Shown in pieces: positions 1 through 5,699 of a stretch of 5,699 bases of DNA. Positions within the stretch are counted from its first letter, which is position 1. Each line of letters begins with the position of its first letter. Origin of the DNA: Deltaproteobacteria bacterium (GTDB lineage Bacteria; Desulfobacterota; DSM-4660; Desulfatiglandales; Desulfatiglandaceae). Made by a program: the position numbers and the translations under genes. The stretch lies in NCBI GenBank assembly GCA_029932035.1, contig JAOZQV010000257.1, forward strand, positions 1 through 5,699. The letters are read 5' to 3'. A model generated the notes under the pieces. It saw only the letters and a list, made by a program, of their open reading frames with translations, was not told the DNA's origin and made no database searches.

Positions 1-1607
1 CCATGGCCGTCATTATCATTTTTAATGTGAAAAAGCATACCAATACCCTGACGGAGCAGGGTATCCACGAATCCGAGATCCTTGCCGAATCATTACTCTA
101 CGGGATCAGCGAGGCCATCTCAGAGGGCGATAACGAGTCAGTGATCAAGCAATTTGAGATGATTGGACAAAATGTCAAGGGAGTGGAAATTTCTGTTTCA
201 AGCTTTGACGGAAAGGTGTTCTTTTCATCAAAAAGGGAATTGGTTGGCGAGAATTTAACTTCCATAATCAAGGATCCGCGGCCCTTAGAAGCCATTGACT
301 TAATGGCAAGAGAAGACGAACCTCCCTATGCAACATTCGAAGAATCTGTAGAAGATAAACCCTACCTGAACGTCCTTCGTCCTATTCTCAACGCACCACG
401 ATGTTTCCACTGTCACGGGAGTTCTCGGGAAGTCTTAGGGAGTATCATGGTTCGGGTGTCTGCGGAAAAGATGTTTTCCGGAATCCGTTCTGTTCAGAAT
501 GTCAATATTTTGATCGGCATTATTCTGATTATCATTTTGATTGGGGCTCTTTACTTTGTGCTGAAACTCCTCGTGAACCGACCCCTTGAAAGCACTGCAG
601 CCATGCTCAAAAACATCGCAGAGGGTGAAGGCGATCTGACCGGGCGTCTTGAGATGAAAACCGAGGACGAAATAGGGGCATTTACAAGATGGTTTAATCT
701 CTTTGTGGAAAACATCCAGGCGTTGGTTAAGGCCATAAAAGACGATGCAAAAGAGCTGGCGTCTTCCTCCGCCGACCTCTCTTCCATTGCCCAACAGATG
801 TCTTCAGGTGTTCAGCAAACCTCTCAAAAAACGAACATGGTTTCCAGCGCTGCGGAAGAGATGGGAAGCAGCATGAATACAGTGGCTACAGCCACGGAGC
901 AGGCATCAAGTAATGTGGAGATGGTCGCCACAGGCGCTGAAGAGATGACTGCCACTATCAATGAAATAGCACAGAACGCTGAAAACGGCCGCAGGATAAC
1001 CAACGAGGCCGTATCCCAGTTCATAACCACTTCTGATACGGTGAATCAATTAGGTGAATCGGCAAGGGGTATCGGCCAGGTCACGGAGACCATCACCAAA
1101 ATCTCAGAGCAAACCAACCTTTTAGCCTTGAATGCCACCATTGAGGCGGCTCGTGCAGGCGAGGCAGGAAAGGGGTTTGCCGTAGTGGCCAATGAGATCA
1201 AGGAATTGGCCAAACAGACGGCCGCGGCAACTGGAGAGATAAGAACCAGGATTGAAGGGATTCAGAGTTCCTCTCTTGAGACGGTGGATCAAATCAGGGA
1301 CATTTCCAAGGTAATCGACGACGTGAATGATATTGTTGCTACCATTGCAACGGCAGTGGAGGAACAATCAGTTACCACGAAAGAGATCGCAGTCAATCTG
1401 GCACAGGGATCGCAGGGGATCCGGGAGATCACGGAAAACGTGGGGCAGAGTTCAAGCGTAGCTGGAGAAATCGCCAAGGATATTGCGGAAATAAATGAGG
1501 CGACAACAGAGATGGCAGATAACAGCTCAAAGGCAAGTGTGAAAGCAGAAGAACTTACCAAGATGGCAGACCGGTTAAATGAACTGGTTGAGAGGTTTAA
1601 GGTTTAA
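1..1607 (+). CDS. Methyl-accepting chemotaxis protein with periplasmic c-type heme (CXXCH) sensor domain, 5' partial
   Basis: Membrane chemoreceptor that would control the CheA encoded next. The frame is open to the window edge (codons from base 3) and the first visible residues (MAVIIIFNV) look like the second half of a transmembrane helix, so the true start is probably upstream and the Met at base 3 is internal. Residue numbers count from that Met. Residues 12-165 form a periplasmic sensor with CFHCH at 134-138, a CXXCH heme c attachment motif, followed by a G-S-S-R-E-V-L-G-S stretch. TM2 is about 167-190. HAMP is about 190-245, with Pro194 and the D222-E-I-G motif. The signalling hairpin follows, with its conserved tip around 366-398 (EQTNLLALNATIEAARAGE region). 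Likely CheR/CheB methylation pairs fitting the small-small-x-x-E-E-x-x-small-small pattern are E285/E286 and E313/E314; E453/E454 fits nearly. The C-terminus (ELVERFKV) has no CheR-docking pentapeptide. The MCP assignment is certain. Heme binding is strongly suggested by the motif and its periplasmic location; the signal sensed (redox, O2, NO) is inferred. Confidence 0.95.
   Translation, partial: MAVIIIFNVKKHTNTLTEQGIHESEILAESLLYGISEAISEGDNESVIKQFEMIGQNVKGVEISVSSFDGKVFFSSKRELVGENLTSIIKDPRPLEAIDLMAREDEPPYATFEESVEDKPYLNVLRPILNAPRCFHCHGSSREVLGSIMVRVSAEKMFSGIRSVQNVNILIGIILIIILIGALYFVLKLLVNRPLESTAAMLKNIAEGEGDLTGRLEMKTEDEIGAFTRWFNLFVENIQALVKAIKDDAKELASSSADLSSIAQQMSSGVQQTSQKTNMVSSAAEEMGSSMNTVATATEQASSNVEMVATGAEEMTATINEIAQNAENGRRITNEAVSQFITTSDTVNQLGESARGIGQVTETITKISEQTNLLALNATIEAARAGEAGKGFAVVANEIKELAKQTAAATGEIRTRIEGIQSSSLETVDQIRDISKVIDDVNDIVATIATAVEEQSVTTKEIAVNLAQGSQGIREITENVGQSSSVAGEIAKDIAEINEATTEMADNSSKASVKAEELTKMADRLNELVERFKV
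402..416 (+). other. Heme c attachment motif CFHCH in the receptor sensor domain
   Basis: These codons read Cys-Phe-His-Cys-His, a CXXCH motif on the periplasmic side, about 30 residues before the second transmembrane helix. CXXCH in an exported domain is the recognition site for cytochrome c maturation: the two Cys form thioethers and the His (residue 138) is the proximal iron ligand. The only other His residues in the visible sensor are 12 and 22, next to the first membrane helix, and 136 inside the motif. The distal ligand is thus more likely a Met (for example 101 or 149), water or empty. A single heme is expected. Confidence 0.8.
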
Positions 1608-1612
1608 GGGAG
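1606..1612 (+). promoter_or_regulatory. Ribosome binding site of cheA, overlapping the MCP stop codon
   Basis: AAGGGAG is a good Shine-Dalgarno sequence seven bases before the ATG at 1620. Its first two bases are the end of the TAA stop (1605-1607) of the upstream receptor gene. This arrangement supports the chosen cheA start and suggests that a ribosome finishing the receptor can help initiate on cheA. Confidence 0.8.
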
Positions 1613-1619
1613 TGATATC

Positions 1620-4600
1620 ATGAACGCCCAGGATGATGAAACCCTCCAGGTTTACATTGAAGAATCCCTTGAACATCTGGCCGATATTGAAAATGACTTC
1701 CTGGCCATTGAGGAACGGGGAGCTAACTTAGATGAAGAGCTTGTCAATAAGGTTTTTCGCGCAGCCCATTCTATCAAAGGTGGGGCAGGTTTTATGGGTC
1801 TTAACAACATCCGTGAACTTTCCCATAAGATGGAAAATGTCTTAGGGATGATTCGAAACCGGGAATTGATCCCCAATCCGGAGAATGTCAACATCCTGCT
1901 ATTGGCCTCGGATGCCCTCAGAAACCTCATCAACGATGTCAGTTCAAGTGAAGAAACCGACATCTCCCAGTTTATTGACGGTCTGGAGTCCATTGTCCAG
2001 ACCCCGTCTCCCCAGGATGAAGAGGAGCCTCTCTCCGAAATGATCGACATTTCATTTCCGGCTGGAGATACTATTTTCTCTGTTGCGCAAGGGGATATCT
2101 CTAAAGTCAGGAAAGAGGGAAAATGTATTTATTTAGTCAAGATAGACACAAGCCATGATGGAAATCTGAGGGATATGAGCCCTGAACAAGTTATGGATAA
2201 GATGAGGAATTCTGGTGTTATCCTCAATAGCGCTATCCATACAGGTCTTCAGGAATTCCCTGAAGCATCCCATGACCAACCTATCGCGGTCCTTTTTGCC
2301 TGCGTGCTGGAACCGGATGACATTCATGCCCTCCTTGAAATTGACAGGAAATTTATCTTTGAACTGACCCAAGACCTAAATATAAGACCGATCACTGAAC
2401 CAGAGGGCCCGTCTAAACCGGTTGTATCCAAGAAAGATAAATCAAAGATTACGGAACCGGCAACTCACAAGGTAAAACCGGAGATCGAAATAAAAAAGCA
2501 AACGATCCCTTCTGAAAAAGAAAGGGGGAAAGAACAACCGGTCTTGGAGACAGCACAACCGGAAGCCAGCTTGCGAGTAAAGGTGCGGCTCCTTGACTCA
2601 CTGATGAACCTGGCCGGTGAGCTTGTGCTCAGCAGAAACCAACTTCTCCAGGCAGTATCCTCAAAAGATCCACATGCCACAGAAGTGGTCAGCCACATGG
2701 TAAATCTGATTACCTCTGAGCTGCAGGAAACCGTCATGGTCACCAGGATGCAACCGGTGGGAAATGTATTTAACAAATTCCCCCGTGTTGTGCGCGATCT
2801 TGCCAGGGATCTGGGAAAAGATGTTGAGCTGATACTTGAAGGGAAAGATGTGGAATTAGATAAAACCATTATCGAGGCTATCAATGACCCGCTTACTCAC
2901 TTAGTCCGGAATTCGGTTGATCATGGGATAGAAACCCCTGAAGAGCGTATAAACAAAGGAAAGGATCCAAAAGGGAAAATCATATTAAAGGCCTACCACA
3001 AGGCCGGGCAGGTCAATATCGAGATTTCCGATAATGGAAAGGGCCTAAACGGCGAAGGACTGGCAGCAGCGGCCTTAGCCAAAGGGTTGATAACTGAAGA
3101 CCAGACAAAGGTAATGTCCCAAAAAGAAAAGATCAATCTTATCCTGCTCCCCGGCTTTTCTACTGCTGAGAAAGTGACAGATGTATCCGGCAGGGGAGTG
3201 GGTATGGATGTGGTTAAAACCAACTTAGACAGATTAGGGGGCCGGATAGATATCGACTCTCAACTCGGGAAGGGGACAATAATCCGCATAAAACTGCCAC
3301 TCACTTTGGCTGTCATCCCGAGTCAGGTCATTGTCGCCGGGGGAGAACGATATGCCATTCCGCAGGCCAACTTGGAAGAACTGCTCAGGATTCCCGCAAA
3401 CCAGACCAAACAGAGGGTGGAGAAAGTAGGAGACGCGGAGGTGGTAAGACTGCGTGGCAAGCTCCTGCCTCTCATTAAATTGGCTGATCTGCTCGGGCTT
3501 GAAACCCTTTATCTTCACCCCGCAGAGAAAAGGCTGACAATTGATCGACGACAGAAAATCGCAGACAGACGGTCCCGGGAAAGCCCACTGTTTGGCTCTT
3601 TGGAAGCCTTTGAACCCGCAACAGACGAGATCGCAAGAGGACCTTCAAGCACTAATGCGAACAGTCTTCAATCCGAAACCCAAGCGTTGCGCACCCTCGA
3701 TGACCGACGTTATCGCGCCTCGAGCGCCCTCAACATCGTGGTGGTCTCCACTGGGACCATTAAGTATGGCATGGTTGTAGACCGATTGCTGGATGCGGAG
3801 GAGATTGTTCTAAAACCTTTGGGGCGTCATCTAAAACACTGCAAGGGATATGCAGGGGCCACTATTATGGGTAACGGCCGGGTGGCCCTCATACTGGATG
3901 TGACAAACCTTGCCCATTTGGCTGGACTGACATCAGTGGAAGGGAGTGACAGGGCCGCTGAGGTGGCCAAAGAAGCCATCACCGATAAGGAAGAAGACAC
4001 CTTGCCTCTGCTGGTTTTTAAAGGGGCTGAACAGGAGCAGTTTGCAGTTCCTTTAAGCAACGTGGTGCGCATTGAAAAGATATGTACTTCAGATATCGAG
4101 AATGTGGGGGGGAAAAGGATTATTCAATACCGAGGAAGGAGTCTTCCTCTATTTGCCATTCATGAAGCAGTTCATGTGAAACCTCTCATACTCGAGGAAA
4201 ATTCCTTAGTCATTGTCTTCATTCTTGCCGAGAGAGAGATCGGCCTTTTGGCCAACGGTCCTGTGGATGCTGTGGATGTATCCGTTGAAGTCAATGATAC
4301 AACCCTGAAACAACGCGGCATCATGGGATCCGTAATCATCGGCAAACAAACAACACTCCTTGTGGATATCCATGATCTGGTCAATACCCTAAACCCGGAA
4401 TGGTTTTCTGAGCAAGAAGCGGTCAGTGCGCTGGACGGGAAAACAGCCACAATTCTTATCGTGGAAGACTCCAAATTCTTCCGCAACCAGGTTAAAGGAT
4501 TTATAGAGGATACGGAATACAACGTCATTGAGGCTGAAGACGGGTTGGCAGCATGGAATCTTCTTCTGGAATATGGAGATGAGATATCCTTAGTGGTCAC

Positions 4601-4829
4601 AGACATCGAAATGCCCAATCTTGACGGCGTGGGCCTGACCAGAAAGATCAGGGCCGATAAGCGATTTTCCGATTTGCCCGTTATTGCGCTGACGACTTTG
4701 GCCAGTGATGAAGAGGTGGCTAAGGGAAAAGCGGCCGGCATTGATGACTATCAGATCAAGTTAGACAAGGAAAAGCTGATAGGGAGTATTTACAACTTCC
4801 TGAAGAATAACCCTGTGGCGAGTAATTGA
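1620..4829 (+). CDS. cheA: Hybrid chemotaxis histidine kinase CheA with two CheW-like domains and a C-terminal receiver
   Basis: Cytoplasmic chemotaxis kinase of 1069 residues, against about 650-700 for a classical CheA. Domain order: Hpt (P1) about 1-110 with phospho-acceptor His50 in A-A-H-S-I-K-G-G-A; a P2-like alpha/beta domain about 140-257; a Lys/Glu/Pro-rich linker 258-317; dimerization helices (P3) about 318-380; HATPase (P4) about 390-562 with N box H427-LVRN-SVDHG, G1 D471-NGKG, F box around F513 and G2 G524-RGVGMD; CheW-like domain 1 (P5) about 565-769, interrupted by a loop at about 629-702; CheW-like domain 2 about 795-930; receiver about 943-1064 with acidic E949/D950, phospho-acceptor D995 in VVTDIEMP, T1025 and K1047. 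All visible catalytic residues are intact. ATP-dependent phosphorylation of His50 is expected, with transfer to D995 and/or an unlinked CheY. The start is fixed by a Shine-Dalgarno sequence seven bases upstream. The gene lies 12 bases after one receptor gene and 22 before another, so an operon is likely. The receiver Lys is followed by Leu rather than the usual Pro. Confidence 0.97.
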   Translation: MNAQDDETLQVYIEESLEHLADIENDFLAIEERGANLDEELVNKVFRAAHSIKGGAGFMGLNNIRELSHKMENVLGMIRNRELIPNPENVNILLLASDALRNLINDVSSSEETDISQFIDGLESIVQTPSPQDEEEPLSEMIDISFPAGDTIFSVAQGDISKVRKEGKCIYLVKIDTSHDGNLRDMSPEQVMDKMRNSGVILNSAIHTGLQEFPEASHDQPIAVLFACVLEPDDIHALLEIDRKFIFELTQDLNIRPITEPEGPSKPVVSKKDKSKITEPATHKVKPEIEIKKQTIPSEKERGKEQPVLETAQPEASLRVKVRLLDSLMNLAGELVLSRNQLLQAVSSKDPHATEVVSHMVNLITSELQETVMVTRMQPVGNVFNKFPRVVRDLARDLGKDVELILEGKDVELDKTIIEAINDPLTHLVRNSVDHGIETPEERINKGKDPKGKIILKAYHKAGQVNIEISDNGKGLNGEGLAAAALAKGLITEDQTKVMSQKEKINLILLPGFSTAEKVTDVSGRGVGMDVVKTNLDRLGGRIDIDSQLGKGTIIRIKLPLTLAVIPSQVIVAGGERYAIPQANLEELLRIPANQTKQRVEKVGDAEVVRLRGKLLPLIKLADLLGLETLYLHPAEKRLTIDRRQKIADRRSRESPLFGSLEAFEPATDEIARGPSSTNANSLQSETQALRTLDDRRYRASSALNIVVVSTGTIKYGMVVDRLLDAEEIVLKPLGRHLKHCKGYAGATIMGNGRVALILDVTNLAHLAGLTSVEGSDRAAEVAKEAITDKEEDTLPLLVFKGAEQEQFAVPLSNVVRIEKICTSDIENVGGKRIIQYRGRSLPLFAIHEAVHVKPLILEENSLVIVFILAEREIGLLANGPVDAVDVSVEVNDTTLKQRGIMGSVIIGKQTTLLVDIHDLVNTLNPEWFSEQEAVSALDGKTATILIVEDSKFFRNQVKGFIEDTEYNVIEAEDGLAAWNLLLEYGDEISLVVTDIEMPNLDGVGLTRKIRADKRFSDLPVIALTTLASDEEVAKGKAAGIDDYQIKLDKEKLIGSIYNFLKNNPVASN
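1767..1769 (+). other. Phosphorylation-site histidine codon (His50) of the CheA Hpt domain
   Basis: The CAT codon lies in the context R-A-A-H-S-I-K-G-G-A-G-F-M-G, the hallmark of CheA P1 domains, where this His accepts phosphate from ATP in trans within the dimer. The neighbouring conserved Lys and Gly-Gly are present, so the domain should be active. By homology this is a confident assignment. Confidence 0.93.
2037..2390 (+). other. P2-like alpha/beta domain of CheA (residues about 140-257), divergent
   Basis: Between the Hpt domain and the charged linker lies a folded-looking segment with alternating strand-like stretches (CIYLVKID; IAVLFACVLE; KFIFELTQ) and amphipathic helix-like stretches (SPEQVMDKMRNSG; DDIHALLEI). 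It sits where classical CheA carries the P2 CheY-docking domain, and the strand/helix alternation would fit a ferredoxin-like fold. I do not recognise it as the enterobacterial P2 type. A response-regulator docking role is inferred from position and predicted secondary structure only. Confidence 0.5.
3504..3725 (+). other. Arg-rich, probably disordered loop inserted in the first CheW-like domain of CheA
   Basis: Residues about 629-702 interrupt the first CheW-like domain, between LPLIKLADLLGLE and the strand NIVVVSTGTIKYG. Classical CheA has a short turn at this place. The insert is hydrophilic, rich in Arg, Ser, Asp and Gln, and has Arg-Arg pairs at 643-644, 650-651 and 696-697, including the related pieces I-D-R-R-Q, A-D-R-R-S and D-D-R-R-Y. 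The middle (about 655-690) has low hydrophobicity and looks like a flexible spacer. The frame stays open and domain features resume afterwards, so this is not a frameshift. Function unknown. Confidence 0.6.
4602..4604 (+). other. Phospho-acceptor aspartate codon (Asp995) of the CheA receiver domain
   Basis: The GAC codon lies in L-V-V-T-D-I-E-M-P-N-L-D-G, the conserved beta3 end of a CheY-like receiver. The Mg-binding acidic pair E949/D950, the switch Thr1025 and the Lys1047 are also present, so this receiver should be phosphorylatable. The acidic pair is Glu-Asp rather than Asp-Asp, which is common among receivers. Confidence 0.9.
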
Positions 4830-4835
4830 CCAAAA

Positions 4836-4843
4836 AAGGAAGG
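4836..4843 (+). promoter_or_regulatory. Ribosome binding site of the second MCP gene
   Basis: AAGGAAGG lies eight bases before the ATG at 4852, inside the 22-base gap after the cheA stop. It selects this ATG over an in-frame TTG at 4846, which is too close to the site, and an in-frame ATG at 4864, which is too far. No terminator hairpin fits in the gap. Confidence 0.8.
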
Positions 4844-4851
4844 TATTGAAA

Positions 4852-5699
4852 ATGCTAAATAATATGAAAATTGGTGTAAAGATAGCATCAGGCCTCGCCA
4901 TAACTACCCTCCTGGCAATTATAATAGGTATCACCGGATATATGATCATCGATCACATAAATGATCAGATAAACATATCGAAGGCAGCCCATTCGATTAA
5001 ACATACTTGTCTTAAAACAAGCGGGCAGGGGAAAAACTACATCATCAACAAGGAAGAAATCGATTTTAAGGTCTGGATGGACAATGTCAAATCAATTGGT
5101 GCAATCATAAAAAACACCGAGGAATTTGCCGATGACGGGGAGGTTCAGAGTTGGTTAAGAGAAGGCTTAGAGGCAGTTAAGCATTATGAAAGTCTTGGTC
5201 ATAAAATCCACAAGCTAATTTTGGAAGAGATGGGGATAGATAGTCAAATGCGTGATGCAGCCAGGAAAATTGACGCCCATCTTAAAACATTAGAGAATTC
5301 GGAAGCGTCCATTACAGCCCTTCTAAATGCCCGAAGAGAAGAAAAAAATCTACTCATATATGGTGACAGTCCCCTGCATCAGGAAGAAAAGAGCTACCTT
5401 CAAAAATGGCAGGATGAGATCGGGAAGATTGAGAATCTGGGAATCAAAGATGAGGGTCTTAAGAAACTGATAGATAACTATCGTGATCTGGTTTTGCGCC
5501 GAGAAAAAGGACTGGAACAACTTGGGGCGACTACTCATGAACTGGAAATGGTATCCCGCAGCCTGTTGATGACCGCTGATAACATATTAGACAAAAATAA
5601 AGAGGCTGTACTCAAAGCACAAAACCGTGGAGAGATGTTGATTATATTTATCATGGGAATCGTGGTGGTAGCGGCCGGGATCATGACCTATTTTATCAC
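4852..5699 (+). CDS. Second methyl-accepting chemotaxis protein (or related transmembrane sensor), HBM-like helical sensor, 3' partial
   Basis: The reading frame starts at an ATG with a good Shine-Dalgarno sequence and stays open for 282 codons to the window edge. The N-terminus has a short basic stretch (N-M-K-I-G-V-K) and a transmembrane helix at about residues 11-33. A hydrophilic, nearly all-helical periplasmic domain follows (about 34-261), then a second hydrophobic stretch from about 262 (MLIIFIMGIVVVAAGIM) that reaches the end of the window. This is the front half of an MCP; HAMP and signalling hairpin would follow beyond the edge, though a histidine kinase or cyclase output cannot be excluded. 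The sensor length (about 228 residues) and the motif A-R-R-E-E-K-N-L-L-I-Y-G-D (160-172) fit the helical bimodular (HBM) sensor family, known from Pseudomonas McpS, which binds organic acids. There is no CXXCH; the only Cys is residue 53. The ligand is unknown. The MCP call rests on topology plus position next to cheA. Confidence 0.85.
   Translation, partial: MLNNMKIGVKIASGLAITTLLAIIIGITGYMIIDHINDQINISKAAHSIKHTCLKTSGQGKNYIINKEEIDFKVWMDNVKSIGAIIKNTEEFADDGEVQSWLREGLEAVKHYESLGHKIHKLILEEMGIDSQMRDAARKIDAHLKTLENSEASITALLNARREEKNLLIYGDSPLHQEEKSYLQKWQDEIGKIENLGIKDEGLKKLIDNYRDLVLRREKGLEQLGATTHELEMVSRSLLMTADNILDKNKEAVLKAQNRGEMLIIFIMGIVVVAAGIMTYFI

Noticed and set aside
2465..2884. A 139-codon minus-strand open frame opposite the CheA linker and dimerization region
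   Set aside because: Its low-complexity Ser/Phe composition is typical of a shadow frame, and it is covered by a well-supported gene on the other strand.
3504..3725. Possible frameshift pair or pseudogene break in cheA at the unusual loop
   Set aside because: The same frame runs without stop through the loop, and the second half of the CheW-like fold resumes in frame with conserved strands, so an in-frame insertion is the simpler reading.
3541..3780. A 79-codon open frame on the + strand in another phase, inside cheA
   Set aside because: It overlaps the Arg-rich loop of CheA, has no ribosome binding site, shows no domain-like pattern, and the CheA frame is continuous with recognizable domains on both sides.
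4172..4741. A 189-codon minus-strand open frame opposite the CheA C-terminus
   Set aside because: It lies entirely opposite the second CheW-like and receiver domains, is Ser/Arg-rich as expected from antisense of conserved coding sequence, and has no recognizable motif.
4830..4851. Possible terminator or promoter between cheA and the second receptor gene
   Set aside because: The 22-base gap has no inverted repeat and is mostly an A-rich leader with the ribosome binding site, which fits translation within one transcript.
5008..5010. Cys53 of the second receptor as a sign of a heme or metal site
   Set aside because: It is a single Cys with no nearby Cys or CXXCH, so no cofactor claim is supported.

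Overview
The window is a compact, single-strand (+) chemosensory gene cluster: the 3' part of a methyl-accepting chemotaxis protein (MCP) gene, a complete hybrid cheA histidine kinase gene, and the 5' part of a second MCP gene. Nearly all of the window is coding. The two intergenic gaps are 12 and 22 bases, each holds a clear ribosome binding site, and neither holds a terminator or an evident promoter. The three genes are therefore probably co-transcribed. Both end genes run off the window. No RNA gene, mobile element, CRISPR array or origin was seen.

The likely source is a mesophilic, anaerobic or microaerobic Gram-negative bacterium of the former Deltaproteobacteria (Desulfobacterota and relatives, including Geobacter-like and sulfate-reducing groups). 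The reasons are an MCP with a periplasmic c-type heme motif (CFHCH), which is known from Geobacter; a large CheA with two CheW-like domains and a C-terminal receiver; and moderate base composition. This is inference from protein style, and no taxonomic marker is present.

Layout: (1) bases 1-1607, an MCP with a periplasmic heme-c-like sensor, a transmembrane helix, HAMP and a cytoplasmic signalling hairpin. (2) 1620-4829, CheA with the order Hpt, P2-like domain, charged linker, dimerization helix pair, HATPase, CheW-like domain with a long arginine-rich internal loop, second CheW-like domain, receiver. (3) 4852-5699, the start of an MCP whose periplasmic region is all helical and looks like two related helical modules (HBM-like), entering its second transmembrane helix at the window edge.

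Working model: the two receptors give the same kinase two different inputs, one probably redox or gas (heme) and one probably a small-molecule ligand. CheA autophosphorylates on His50 and passes phosphate to its own receiver (Asp995) and/or to a separate CheY-type protein. No cheW, cheY, cheR, cheB or cheD is in view, so it cannot be said whether the output is flagellar, pilus-based or an alternative cellular function. The most interesting points are the heme-binding chemoreceptor next to a dedicated kinase, the unusual loop in the first CheW-like domain, and the multi-domain C-terminus of CheA. I do not see evidence of a wholly new kind of system.
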